Source: JAGLQA01 sp023135565
GTDB lineage: Bacteria > Acidobacteriota > Aminicenantia > UBA2199
Length of the DNA: 64,000 nucleotides
Assembly: GCA_030639305.1 (NCBI GenBank)
Contig: DAOWCY010000008.1
Coordinates: 8,017-72,016 of the forward strand
Direction: 5' to 3'
The notes beneath the pieces are model-generated. The model saw nothing but the letters and a program-made list of their open reading frames with translations, did not search any database and was not told where the DNA came from. The position numbers were made by a program, and so were the translations under genes. Positions 1 through 9,600 of this stretch are shown here, one piece after another (within the stretch, counting starts at the first letter, position 1; the number at the start of each line of letters is the position of its first letter).

Positions 1-131
1 CCGCTCCGCGGCAAGAACAGCAGTGGCCTAGAAATCCAAAATCCGCAGTTTGCTAAAAAATCAATTTTTTGTGTCAACCTCGTCGGATTTGAAATTCCCA
101 GGCCCTCATAGGTTGGGTGCGCCGCACTCCT
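1..131. repeat. Modular intergenic repeat cluster, truncated at window edge
   Basis: The stretch starts with a GC palindrome module (CCGCTCCGCGGCAAG) and ends with the CTCATAGGTTGGGTGCGCCG module. The segment in between, with its GTCAACCTCGTCGGATTTGA core, recurs at 28380-28490 and, inverted, at 34317-34392. It lies downstream of the acyl-CoA synthetase gene, which ends at 158, so it is probably transcribed as that gene's 3' tail. No gene is visible here. Confidence 0.6.
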
Positions 132-157
132 GTTTAATTAAATTATAGATGCCGGGC

Positions 158-1891
158 TTAGGAATCGCGGTAAGAATAAAGATACCGCTTGATCTTATGG
201 GTGGCTGTTTTTTGGAAAGGCTCTCGCTGGGAATAACATTTTTTTATCCTGGCGAAAGCGGGGATTCTTTTATTGATATCCCGGCGAATACCCTCCAGGA
301 TCCCGGTCATGATCTCTTCCTGGTCCGCTTCGCTGCGGCCCTCTAATTCCGTTTCTAAAAACTCCGGTTCGAGATGGATAAGCGCCTCGATGTCCCCTTT
401 ATTCTCAACTACTATGGACTCCTGCACACAAAGCAAACTGTTGAGCTTCTCTTCGATAACCTCGGGAAAGATGTTTTCCCCGTTGGAACCTAAAAACATA
501 CTCTTGGACCTGCCCTGTATATATAAATAGTCTTCTTCACCTAAGTAGCCCCTGTCGCCCGTCTTAAACCAGCCGTCGGCGGAAAGCACTTCCTCGGTGA
601 GTTTTTTGTTTTTAAAATACCCTTTCATTACATTGGGGCCTTTAGCATAGATTTCGCCTACCCCGGTTTCCGGGTCCGGATCGACAATCTTAATCTCCAC
701 ATTAAAAAGAGGATAGCCGCAGGAACCTTTTCTTGCCTCACCGATAGGTTCCCCGGTGAGAAGCGGCGCGGTTTCGGTCAGGCCATAGCCCGGCACATAG
801 GGAAAACCGCCCATAATCATAAAGTCTTCCACTTCGGAATTCAAAGGCGCTCCACCGAAAGCCATGACCCGGATGTGACCGCCAAAAAAGTCGAGAATAC
901 TTTTAACCGCTTTTTTATATAAAATTTTCTTAATGAAGGACGCCCTAATGAGGTTTCTAATTAAAAGACTGTTTTCAAACAGGTTTTTTACTTTTTTCTT
1001 ATAGATTTTTTCTATTATCAGGGGAACCGAAACGATAACGGTGGGTTTGGCGACCGGGCAGGCTTTGCCCATCAGGGCCGGGGTTGGGGGCGCCCCTAAA
1101 TAATAAATCGAAGAGCCGTTAGCCAGGGGCAGAAGAAAACCCAGTGTGGCTTCGATAGAGTGGGATTGGGGCAGGATGGAGAGAAACCTGTCGGTCTCAT
1201 CGAACCGGATCATCTCTCTCATGGCCATCAGGTTGGAAAGAATGTTTTTGTGTGTCAGCATGACGCCTTTTGAGAAACCTGTGGTGCCGGATGTGTATAT
1301 AATGGCTATCAGGTCATCTTCGCTAACCTCTGTGGATATCAAACCCGCTTTTTCGCCCGCGTCGTGGATCAAAAGTGAAACTTTGTCCAGGGTATCGCTT
1401 AAAAATTCTGAAAAAGGGATAGTCTGAAATTCAGTATTTTCTATCGAGAAATCGTCCAGGATAATGATCGACTTGATGGTCTTACAATTCTCGAAGGTGA
1501 GTTTTTCCGTTTGTTTTTTAGTAGCGAAAAGGAGTTTGCTTTCCGAATGATTTAGTATGTGTTCCACGTCTTCCGCCGGGAAATCGGGCAGGATGGGAAC
1601 CGTTACCGCTCCAAAAGAGGCGATACCTAAGTAAGAAATTCCCCAATTGGGTGAATTTTTCCCCAGGATAGCGACCCGGTCGCCTTTCCTGATGCCGTGT
1701 TTTTTTAGAAGACCGGCCAGTTCTTCGATTTTATCTCCCAATTCCCGGTAGGTAAGGGGAGATTTGTCGAAAAAGGAGAGGGCGTTTGCTGAGCCGTGTT
1801 TTTCGATACTTTGATTGATTAAAGCCGTGATGGTTTTCGGTTCGTTATTGGGACCGTTGTTTTTTTGGTTATTATTGTTTTCTTTAGTCAT
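158..1891 (-). CDS. Long-chain acyl-CoA synthetase (AMP-binding family)
   Basis: A 577-residue ANL-superfamily adenylate-forming enzyme, expected to activate a fatty acid as acyl-AMP and transfer it to CoA in the cytoplasm. The P-loop-like motif YTSGTTGFSKGV lies near residues 198-210. The A5 motif YGLTETAP and the A7 aspartate motif GWFKTGDRGYL are present. The C-terminal lid has the usual GENIFPEVIEEKL hinge and a late lysine (THKIKRYL). No transmembrane segment is seen. The start is ATG at 1891 after a GAGCGAGG Shine-Dalgarno-like run, with a TTGATT-16-TATAAT promoter upstream. The N-terminal 15 residues are Asn/Lys-rich and probably unstructured. The substrate chain length cannot be read from sequence. 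It is monocistronic and divergent from the CHAT gene. Confidence 0.88.
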   Translation of the reverse strand: MTKENNNNQKNNGPNNEPKTITALINQSIEKHGSANALSFFDKSPLTYRELGDKIEELAGLLKKHGIRKGDRVAILGKNSPNWGISYLGIASFGAVTVPILPDFPAEDVEHILNHSESKLLFATKKQTEKLTFENCKTIKSIIILDDFSIENTEFQTIPFSEFLSDTLDKVSLLIHDAGEKAGLISTEVSEDDLIAIIYTSGTTGFSKGVMLTHKNILSNLMAMREMIRFDETDRFLSILPQSHSIEATLGFLLPLANGSSIYYLGAPPTPALMGKACPVAKPTVIVSVPLIIEKIYKKKVKNLFENSLLIRNLIRASFIKKILYKKAVKSILDFFGGHIRVMAFGGAPLNSEVEDFMIMGGFPYVPGYGLTETAPLLTGEPIGEARKGSCGYPLFNVEIKIVDPDPETGVGEIYAKGPNVMKGYFKNKKLTEEVLSADGWFKTGDRGYLGEEDYLYIQGRSKSMFLGSNGENIFPEVIEEKLNSLLCVQESIVVENKGDIEALIHLEPEFLETELEGRSEADQEEIMTGILEGIRRDINKRIPAFARIKKCYSQREPFQKTATHKIKRYLYSYRDS

Positions 1892-1946
1892 GCTGCCTCG
1901 CTCTTATTTTTTAGCCTAAAATTTTTGATATTTAAAAGACGTTTAT

Positions 1947-1974
1947 ATTATACTTAATTTTATTATTTAATCAA
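1947..1974 (-). promoter_or_regulatory. Sigma70-type promoter of the acyl-CoA synthetase gene
   Basis: On the minus strand, TTGATT (1969-1974) is followed after 16 bp by TATAAT (1947-1952). The start codon lies about 55 bp downstream. Confidence 0.65.
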
Positions 1975-2107
1975 CCCCGTGCGCACGGGGAGGCGATAAG
2001 CCGCTTCGCCGCAAGAGGCAGCGTGTGAGCGTTTTTGATTTTAACTAAATAAAAGTTTTGATCAAACTTTTTCAAAAGTTTGGCCCCCGGCAGGGCCGCC
2101 GGAGGCA
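1974..2107 (+). repeat. Modular palindromic repeat, type A1 with GTGCGCAC and GCTTCGC modules
   Basis: The order is CCCCGTGCGCACGGGG palindrome, AAGCCGCTTCGCCGC, a GTGTGAGCGTTTTTGATT joint, then the A1 core at 2051-2107. The A1 core has three alternating arms, AAAAGTTT / AAACTTTT / AAAAGTTT, so the middle arm can pair with either neighbour. A GC palindrome ending GCCGCCGGAGGCA follows. It fills most of the gap between two divergent genes. Confidence 0.8.
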
Positions 2108-2121
2108 AGCCCTTCGGCAGG

Positions 2122-2150
2122 TTGACAAAAGGAAAATAATTCTTCATAAT
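2122..2150 (+). promoter_or_regulatory. Promoter of the CHAT-STAND-TPR gene
   Basis: TTGACA (2122-2127), a 17-bp spacer, then CATAAT (2145-2150). The spacing is ideal and it sits immediately downstream of the repeat cluster, so the gene does not depend on upstream read-through. Confidence 0.65.
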
Positions 2151-2195
2151 ATAGGATAAAGAATCCTGGGGAAAATCCCGGAACAGGAGGAAAGA

Positions 2196-5100
2196 ATGGG
2201 CCCGGAAATTTTAGCGGTGTTGTTAGGCATCCCGGTCAGTTGGTTAGCCAGCGTATCCTATGAGAGGATCAAAACCTTTGCAAGTAATATTAAACATGTT
2301 ATGGAAAAGGATTTGTTTGTCGAGGTTTTTTTTGAAGCTTTGGACTCCCAGGGTAAAGATTGCTCTCAGGAGGTAAAAAAACTTAAAAAAGCGATTAAAG
2401 ACAATAAAGACGAATTTATCGGGATGTTTAGTCTCGATGGCAAAGATTACTCCAGTCTTATTTCTGCTATGCAAGAAAAGGACTTCCATGAAAAAGTGGC
2501 ACAGGAAATGGTGGTACGTTTCAAGGTGGAAGAGAATTTCCGTGAAAATATGGTGCTTATCGTGCGCGGTGCGCTGCTGAACTACCAGGACGTTTTCCTG
2601 GGGACTATTTCGGTCAAACAGGCGTTACAATTGATCTTATTGCTGCAAGGTCAAAAATTAGATAAAATCTTACAATCATTGAATGAACTGGAAAAAACTG
2701 CTGCTGCCCCGGTAAAAAAAGCCATCGAACAGGCAGCAGCGCCGGACGGGGAAACCATCGCACCCAAATGGGACAAACAGATCAAGATACTCTCTATTAC
2801 TGCCAGCCCCGGGGACGACCTGCGCTACGAGCGAGAACAGGACACCATGCTGGATGCTTTTAGGGATTTTGACCGGGAGCGGGTGTTTTTGGATATGCCC
2901 GACCCGGTGAAAGATACGTTGACCGGGATCGAAGAACATTTACAGGACGGCAAACACGACATTCTGCATATTACGGCCCACGGCTCGATTAACGAAAAGG
3001 GCGAAGGCGTTCTTTCCTTTGAAACCGAAGAAGGCGAAGAGGCGCTCGTCACCGGCTCGGAACTGGCAAAGGCGCTGAATCCGCGGCCCAAAATCCTTAT
3101 CCTCTGTTCCTGCCGGTCGGCAAGCGAAGAACCGGGACTGCTGCCCGCGGCCAAAGCCCTGCGCGAAGCGGGCGTCGAAAGCGTCATCGGCATGAAAAAG
3201 GCCATCAGCCATGAAGCGGCTATGGAGTTTAACCGGGCGTTTTTGCTTTCCCTGTCGGCGCAAAATACCCTAAAACAGGCGTTTGAAGCCGGGAAAGAGG
3301 CTGTTTTTAAAGGCGAAGAAGAGCGCCAGAGGCAGTCGCCCGGCCGGGAAGCTCTTAAAGAGTACGAAATTCCCCAACTGCTTACAGCGGACGAAAACCT
3401 CACTGCTGCCGCTTTTTCCGACTATCGTATTGCCGCGCCCGGCAGGCCGCGCAGCCACCGGTTTATGGGCGCGCAGTATTTGGAACGGGGCTTTATCGGC
3501 AGGAGGCAGATTCTGCGCCGGGTGTACCGGTCGATCAAAAAGGGTTTGGGCGCAATCGTGTTAAAAGGTCCCGGCGGCATCGGCAAATCCACGCTTACTA
3601 CCCGCGCCGCGGCTAATCTTAATCGCCAGGGTTACGAATTTATCGTGGTGCAGGGCGAAACCGGCGTCGCGCAAATATTGCAAGCCCTTTCGCAAAAAGC
3701 GGCGGCGAAAGACGTTCCCGATGCCGAGAAAATTTTCTCCGCCAATGCCGGTGAAAAAGACAAGTTGGTCTGGTACTTAGAGAATTATCTTTTAAAGAAT
3801 AAGGTGTTGATTATTTTCGATAATTTTGAAGAGAACCAGGACGGGGAGCGGGACTGGGATTTTCGCAAGCCCGGGCTGGCGGAGTTTTTGGGTTTTTTCC
3901 GGGACAGTTTGCAGCACAGCGAATCTTTTTTATTTTTTTCCACTCGATATACGCTGCCCGGATTCGACCACCCGGATGTGTGCGAAGATATAACGGAGTT
4001 TTCGCCCGTAGAGTACCGCAAGATGCTGCTCAACCGGGATGCCTTAAAGAACGCGGACAAAGAATCCATCGAAAAATTGCGCCGGGAGATCGGCGGCAAT
4101 CCGCGGGCTTTAGAACTGCTGGATAAGATCGCTTACAAAGAGTTCGGCAGCCGGGAGTTTTCCTGGCAAGAGTTGGAAGAACTGATCCCCGGGCTGCGTA
4201 AGCGCATCATCGAAAAAAGGGGCAAAGGCGATGATTTCACGCCGTTGTTTTTGGACAGGCTGCTGAAATATTTGACCCCGGAGCAGCGGGGCATCCTCGA
4301 CGCTTTTTCTATTTTTCGTATCCCCGTGCCTAAAGGGGCGTTGACTGTTTTCGATCTCGACTTGCCGCGGGAAGACCGCGTTCGTTTGCAGGATTTTTCC
4401 TTGTTGGAGCGCACCCCCGGTGACGACGCAGATAAGTATTACATCCACCGCCTCACCGCCCAACACCTGCAGGCCGCCTTAGATGAGGCAGCCCGGGCCG
4501 CCTACCATCAAAAAGCAGCCGGGTACTTTGCCGCCCTGCGCGACGACGAAGGTGTCGCATACCTCGAAGGCAAAAAGTTTCTCGATAACGACATCGAAGC
4601 CCGTTGGCACTATCTGCGCGCCGGGCTGTGGGACGACGCGGCGGCTATCACCTTTGACCTGGAAGCTTATTTAGAGCTTCGCGGCTACCCGCAGCGCGCC
4701 TTAGAACTGCTCCTGGAACTGCCGCTGCCGAAATTGAACGAAGAGAACCAGGCGATTTTCCACAACCGCACCGGCATCCTGTACCAGGGATTCGGCGAAT
4801 ATGACAAAGCCCTGACTAGCTTTGAGGAAGCGTTAAAAATAGATAAGCGGCGAAAAGACGACAACGGCACAGCGGCCAACCTGCATCAAATCGGGATTAT
4901 TCATCAACTAAAAGGCCACTATGACGAAGCATTAAAGAACTATGAGCAGTCCTTAGAAATTGCAGGAAAACTTGGTAACCCAAAAGGCATCGCGGAGAGT
5001 TTGCATCAAATCGGGATGATCCATGAAGAAAAAGGCCGATATGACGAGGCATTAAGTCGCTATCAGCAGTCCTTAGAAATCAGGGAGAAAATTGGAGATA

Positions 5101-5690
5101 CAAAAGGCATCGCGGAGAGTTTAGGACAAATCGGGATTATCTATCAAAAAAAAGGCCAATATGACGAGGCGTTAAAGAACTATGAAAAGTGCCGGAAAAT
5201 ATTTTCAGGACTGGGCGCTCAGAAAGAGCTGTCCACGACTTTGCATCAAATCGGGATGATCTATGAAGAAAAAGGCCAATATGACGAGGCATTAAAACAC
5301 TACCGGCAGTCTTTAGAAATCAAGGAGAAAATTGGAGATACAAAAGGCATCGCGGAGAGTTTGCATCAAATCGGGATCATCTATCAAAAAAAAGGCCGAT
5401 ATGACGAGGCATTAAAGAGCTATCAGCAGGCCCTAGAAATAGCCGAGAAAATCGGCGATATTGCCGGCTCGGCTATCAGCCTGGGGCAGATGGGTAATCT
5501 TTATTTTGAACAAAAGGAATATGAAACCGCCTTGAGAAACTTTATCCAGGCGTTTATTACCTTTGATAAGATCGGTTCGCCCAATGCAAAGCTTGTGGAA
5601 CGAAACATAGCCAGGGTGCGCGAAAAAATGGCTCCGGAGCAGTTCGAGAAAATATTGAAGGAATTCGGCAGTAGCGAAGAAGGCGATTGA
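2196..5690 (+). CDS. CHAT protease - STAND NTPase - TPR protein
   Basis: A 1164-residue multidomain signalling protein. Residues 1-165 form a helical N-terminal region, possibly an effector-associated domain. A CHAT (caspase-like) domain spans about 195-400, with the catalytic dyad candidates His262 (HITAHG) and Cys306 (LCSCRSA). The NB-ARC-like ATPase runs from about 430 to 700, with Walker A GPGGIGKST at 458-466 and a hydrophobic IIFDNF Walker B. A winged-helix region follows, then TPRs from about 860 to 1120. The start is fixed by AGGAGG eight bases upstream. The family logic is a sensor (TPR) that triggers STAND oligomerisation and then protease activation; related architectures occur in bacterial cell-death and anti-phage systems. 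The target here is unknown. Six TPR units are exact 120-nt repeats at DNA level. It is monocistronic. Confidence 0.85.
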   Translation: MGPEILAVLLGIPVSWLASVSYERIKTFASNIKHVMEKDLFVEVFFEALDSQGKDCSQEVKKLKKAIKDNKDEFIGMFSLDGKDYSSLISAMQEKDFHEKVAQEMVVRFKVEENFRENMVLIVRGALLNYQDVFLGTISVKQALQLILLLQGQKLDKILQSLNELEKTAAAPVKKAIEQAAAPDGETIAPKWDKQIKILSITASPGDDLRYEREQDTMLDAFRDFDRERVFLDMPDPVKDTLTGIEEHLQDGKHDILHITAHGSINEKGEGVLSFETEEGEEALVTGSELAKALNPRPKILILCSCRSASEEPGLLPAAKALREAGVESVIGMKKAISHEAAMEFNRAFLLSLSAQNTLKQAFEAGKEAVFKGEEERQRQSPGREALKEYEIPQLLTADENLTAAAFSDYRIAAPGRPRSHRFMGAQYLERGFIGRRQILRRVYRSIKKGLGAIVLKGPGGIGKSTLTTRAAANLNRQGYEFIVVQGETGVAQILQALSQKAAAKDVPDAEKIFSANAGEKDKLVWYLENYLLKNKVLIIFDNFEENQDGERDWDFRKPGLAEFLGFFRDSLQHSESFLFFSTRYTLPGFDHPDVCEDITEFSPVEYRKMLLNRDALKNADKESIEKLRREIGGNPRALELLDKIAYKEFGSREFSWQELEELIPGLRKRIIEKRGKGDDFTPLFLDRLLKYLTPEQRGILDAFSIFRIPVPKGALTVFDLDLPREDRVRLQDFSLLERTPGDDADKYYIHRLTAQHLQAALDEAARAAYHQKAAGYFAALRDDEGVAYLEGKKFLDNDIEARWHYLRAGLWDDAAAITFDLEAYLELRGYPQRALELLLELPLPKLNEENQAIFHNRTGILYQGFGEYDKALTSFEEALKIDKRRKDDNGTAANLHQIGIIHQLKGHYDEALKNYEQSLEIAGKLGNPKGIAESLHQIGMIHEEKGRYDEALSRYQQSLEIREKIGDTKGIAESLGQIGIIYQKKGQYDEALKNYEKCRKIFSGLGAQKELSTTLHQIGMIYEEKGQYDEALKHYRQSLEIKEKIGDTKGIAESLHQIGIIYQKKGRYDEALKSYQQALEIAEKIGDIAGSAISLGQMGNLYFEQKEYETALRNFIQAFITFDKIGSPNAKLVERNIARVREKMAPEQFEKILKEFGSSEEGD
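4884..5603 (+). repeat. Six in-frame 120-nt TPR-coding repeats
   Basis: Units begin at 4884, 5004, 5124, 5244, 5364 and 5484, each exactly 40 codons with a [CAT/GGA/GGG]CAAATCGGGA-type start. Several segments, such as AAAGGCATCGCGGAGAGT, are identical between units. This points to recent duplication or gene conversion. Two units contain an A8 run. Confidence 0.85.
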
Positions 5691-5736
5691 TGAATGATGA
5701 AGGGTATTGTTTTAGCCTGTCCCTAAAATCCCCAAA

Positions 5737-5916
5737 TTATTTAGATCTCATAAAGTCTTCGTAATGAGTTCTACTTGTTCCACCACACTTGGGGCAAGGG
5801 GGACCACATAGTTCACAATATTTTGTTTTGCAGTCCCAACAGGAATATTGTCTTATAGTTAAGCCATGAGTAGAAGAAGTTTTCCCACACCAAGGGCACG
5901 ATCCTACTTTTGTCAT
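5737..5916 (-). CDS. Small zinc-ribbon protein
   Basis: A 59-residue protein with four CxxC knuckles (CPWC, CWDC, CELC, CPKC). These could bind two zinc ions in a double zinc ribbon, probably for nucleic-acid or protein contacts in the cytoplasm; the function is unknown. An upstream in-frame ATG at 5949 is rejected because the -10 box (5950-5955) lies right there, and because GGAGGT stands seven bases before the ATG at 5916. The gene sits inside an inverted-repeat unit between two unrelated genes. Its AT-rich flanks differ from neighbouring coding DNA. Confidence 0.6.
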   Translation of the reverse strand: MTKVGSCPWCGKTSSTHGLTIRQYSCWDCKTKYCELCGPPCPKCGGTSRTHYEDFMRSK

Positions 5917-5949
5917 TTTCGACCTCCAAGGAATTTTCTTACAAAACAT

Positions 5950-5979
5950 AGTATATCAGATTCCAATACATCATGTCAA
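5950..5979 (-). promoter_or_regulatory. Promoter of the zinc-ribbon gene
   Basis: Minus strand TTGACA (5974-5979), 18-bp spacer, TATACT (5950-5955). It lies inside the inverted-repeat unit, so the unit carries its own expression signal. Confidence 0.65.
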
Positions 5980-6040
5980 ATAAATATTTAAAAAAAATTA
6001 AATCAAGATGAGTTAGAACTTTAGGGGACAGGCTAAAAAA

Positions 6041-6298
6041 AACTCGAATCAAAAGCGTTCTTGCCTCCGGCGGCCCTGCCGGGAGCTAAACTTTTGAAAA
6101 AGTTTAATCAAAACTTTTGATGATTTAGAATCAAAAGCGCTCACCCGCTGCCTCTTGCGGCGGAGCGGCTTATCGCCCCCTCGTGCGCACGGGGTTTAGA
6201 ATCAAAAACGCTCCCTGCGGCGAAGCCGCTTATTGGCTCCCCGCGCCGCGGGGTTGGAAAAGTTTGCTCAAAACTTTTGATGAGCCGCTTCTTAGCCG
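6041..6298 (-). repeat. Large modular repeat cluster (A1 plus GC palindromes)
   Basis: Read on the minus strand, it contains a CCCCGCGCCGCGGGG-type palindrome, GCGGCTTCGCC, CCCCGTGCGCACGAGG, a GAGCGCTTTTGATT joint and the A1 core ending GCCGGAGGCA at 6063. A second partial AAAAGTTTTGAGCAAACTTTT arm lies at 6258-6280. Same modules as 1974-2107 in the opposite orientation. No gene is present. Confidence 0.75.
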
Positions 6299-6334
6299 AA
6301 TGCCGATAGCTGAATACTGAAAACGTCCCCACTG

Positions 6335-6363
6335 TTGACTTTTACCCCCAATACGGTTATAAT
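6335..6363 (+). promoter_or_regulatory. Promoter of the spermidine-synthase-like gene
   Basis: TTGACT (6335-6340), 17-bp spacer, perfect TATAAT (6358-6363). Transcription would start at about 6370, at the first hairpin of the conserved leader element. The resulting 5' UTR is about 230 nt. Confidence 0.75.
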
Positions 6364-6367
6364 ATAT

Positions 6368-6475
6368 CATTACATGGTGGTAATGAACAAAATGTTTTAC
6401 ATAATTCGAGTTCACACCGCTTTGCAGATCTCTTTTCAAGCTTTGTTTTAAAAAAAAGTTACCTTTTTTCAGCCG
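6368..6475 (+). promoter_or_regulatory. Conserved two-hairpin leader element, copy 1
   Basis: The first stem is CATTAC (6368-6373) pairing with GTAATG across a six-base loop. A degenerate second TTTTCAAG stem lies at 6433-6450. About 100 bp align with 26592-26697 and 28969-29058, sharing for example CATGG[TC]GGTA and TTTTACNTAATTC. The function is unknown; it could be an mRNA-stabilising 5' hairpin, a cis-regulatory RNA or an operator. Confidence 0.55.
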
Positions 6476-6603
6476 CTAATTTAAAAATACGATTCCAAAT
6501 GAGGACGGCGCCCTGGCCAGGAAACTTAAAAATTGCCGGGAAAACCGGCGAAAATGAAACTCCCCGGTTTCCAGCCCCCCCCCAGGAATTTATAGGAACT
6601 AAA

Positions 6604-9600
6604 ATGAACACAACAGCAGCTAAACCAAACAATCAGAAATTATACTTTCTCGTTTTTGTGCTTTTCTTTTTCTCCGGTATTTCGAGCCTGATCTACCAGA
6701 TCGTCTGGACCCGGGAATTAGTGCTCATCTTCGGCAATACTATGCTGGCTACCAGCACCGTGTTGAGCGCCTTTATGGCCGGCCTGGCCGCCGGTAGTTT
6801 CGTTTTCGGGAAATTCGCCGACAAACGGCCTCGCAATTTGATCCGCGTCTACGCCCTGCTGGAAGCGGGCATCGGCGTCTTCGCTTTATTATTCCCGCTG
6901 CTGCTGGCTGTGATCGGCCCGCTCTATACCGGCCTTTACCGGTCTGTAGAAGGCAATATGCTGACGTTGAATTTGGTCCGTTTTGCCGTATGTTTCGTAT
7001 TGATCGTGGTGCCTACGTTCCTGATGGGCGCTACCCTGCCGGTGCTGTTGAAACGTTTCGTTAACAGTACGGCCACTATCGGCAAACGCATGGGCCTGTT
7101 TTACGGTCTGAATACCATCGGGGCAGTGGTGGGCAGCTTGCTGTGCGGTTTCTTGTTCCTGAGACTTTTCGGGATGCGCCTTTCCACCCTGTTAGCCGTA
7201 GTAATCAACTTAGGCGTGGCCCTGCTGGCCTGGGCCATAGGCAAAGATGACAGCGCCCCGGAACCGGCTGTGGCTGCGCCGGAAAAGAAAAAAAACAGCG
7301 CCGGGGAATACAGCCCCTTAACCGTGAAATTAGTCTTTTTAGGCATCGGCATTTCCGGTTTCTGCGCCCTGGCCTACGAGGTCTTCTGGACGCGCATGTT
7401 GAACCTCTTTTTCCACAATACGGTTTATTCTTTTACTACCATACTGGCTACTTTCCTTACCGGCATCGCCATCGGCAGCTTGATCTATGCGCGCTTCCTA
7501 TCTAAAATAACCAACCGTATAATGCTTTTTATTGTGGTGGAAATCGGCATCGGCGTTTTTGCTTATGCCACGCCTTATATTTTTAACCTGTTGTACGAAC
7601 CGCTTTTTTCCAAACCGGCTGAAACCCTGACCGTTTTAAAAGCCGGTGTGATTATGATCGGCCCCACTATCCTGATGGGCATTGCCCTGCCGCTGGCGGT
7701 ACAGATTTGCCAGCGCGGACCGCGGCGCGAAGGCGACAGCGTGGGCCGGGTATATGCCATTAATACCGTGGGTTCGATATTCGGCGCTTTTGCCGCCGGT
7801 TTTATCCTGGTTCCCGAATTAGGCATTCACAAAAGCGTCATCGTGGTGGTCTGCTTGAATATTATCGCCGGGCTGTTAGTGCTGTTCTCTTATGCACGCC
7901 TGCGACTGCAAATGCGTTTGGCAGCCGGTTTTGTGTTTGCCTGTATCCTGGTGATTATGTTCGTGATCGCCCCGGGCGACCTGTTCCGCGACCTGTACCG
8001 CAAAAAAATATCCCACGCCAACTTAGAGTACTATAAAGAAGGTAAAATAGCCAATGTGGTGGTCTATGATTTCTACAAGAACGGCTATAAAGACCTGTAC
8101 CTGAACGGCATCGAAGAAGCATCCAGCCGGTTGTGGCATGTGCAGTTGTTTAAAATGTTGGGGGCGCTGCCCGCCGTGGTGCATCCGCAGCCCGACGACG
8201 CTTTGATGATCGCTTTCGGCGCCGGTATGTCGGCCGGCACTACCGTGGACTTAGTGGACTATTTCGAGTGCGCGGAACTGAACCCGGACATCTACGAGGA
8301 AGCGGAAATTTTCAAAAAAGAGAACCGGGACGTAATCAACAACCCGAAATTGAACATGGTGTTTAATGATGGCCGCAACCACCTGCTGCTGACGCCTAAG
8401 AAATACAGCCTTATTATTTCCGATGCCACCAACCCTTTGACTTTCGATTCCTGGACTTTGTATACTCAAGAGTTCTACCAACTGTGCAAAGAAAAACTCA
8501 AACCCGGCGGTGTTTTTTGTCAATGGGTGCCCATACCTTTGCCCAGCGACGCTCTGAAAGTGGTATTAAAAACTTTTAAATCGGTTTTTCCGCACACCAG
8601 TTTTTGGAGTATTTACGGTCACTCGCAGTGCCTGATGCTGGCCACCCCGGAGCGGCTGCGGTTGAATTACCGGCAGTTGGCAAAAGAATTGCCCGCTGTT
8701 TTAGAAACCACGGACTTGAAAGATTACGGTGTGGAAACAGTGGAAAAATTCCTCAGTTTTTTTATGTTGGGTGAAGATGAATTAGACGAATACTTGAAAA
8801 ATTTCGATAAGATCAACAGCGATGACCTGCCGGACGCCCAATTCCACAGCGGCATCGACCGGGAAGGGATCGACACCGCCTTAGAGCTTTTAAAGCACCA
8901 GCGAACTATCCTGCCCTACCTGACCGGTTTGGGCGCCGAGAAAGACCGTGTCCAATCGGTTTTAGAAAACTATGTGTCTATTTCCCGGTTCCTGAACATC
9001 GGGTTTTTAAGAGAGAGTAATTTCGAGTTGAGTAAAGCTTATGCTTTTGCCTCCGAAGTGGGTCTGGCGGATGATAAAAACATATTGTGCATGTTGAATT
9101 ACGGGCCCAAAAGGAAAGAATATTTCCTGGACCGGGCCGCCCGTTTTCCCGATGACGCCAACGCCCATAATAGTTTAGGATACATTGCCTGGAAAGAAGG
9201 CGATTACCCGAAAGCCATAAAAGAATTTAAACGGGCTATCGAGCTGAAACCCGATTTTGCCCGGGCTTATGTGAACTTAGGGCAGGCTTTAAGCGACGCC
9301 TCTAAGTTCGACGAAGCGGTGGAGATTTTCCTGGAAGTGAAAGAGCTGAACCCCACCATGAATGTATTAACCTTAGTGCGCGGCGAATTAGGTCTTATGC
9401 AAACGATGCGGAAACTCATGTACCAGGACGACACGGCGCTTTTTGGAAAACTGGCCAAGTCCTATATGGACAGGGGCGAAATATCTTCTGCCATCGAAGC
9501 TCTCAAGCTGGCTTTAGTACGCAGCCCCAATGACCCGAATGTTCTTGCTTCCCTGGCTGCTGTTTATGAGACTCTCGATATTTTGAACGGTTCTCTTTAT

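Larger units (their letters stand above)
5711..6037. mobile_element. Small inverted-repeat-bounded unit carrying a zinc-ribbon gene
   Basis: TTTAGCCTGTCCCTAAA (5711-5727) is matched in inverse by TTTAGGGGACAGGCTAAA (6020-6037), differing by one C. The 327-bp unit holds a complete gene with its own promoter. GCCTGTCCCCT-like ends also appear near 20423 and 21655. Such ends resemble REP/RAYT-type or MITE-like sequences. No transposase is encoded, so mobility is inference. Confidence 0.5.

Noticed and set aside
2825..3403. 192-codon open frame on the minus strand within the CHAT gene
   Set aside because: It lies fully opposite the CHAT coding sequence, is Ser/Arg-rich low-complexity sequence, and has no ribosome site or family motif. 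A codon-bias shadow.
4884..5603. CRISPR-like array (regular 120-nt spacing)
   Set aside because: The repeats are protein-coding TPR units in frame, without short repeats and unique spacers. No cas genes are present.
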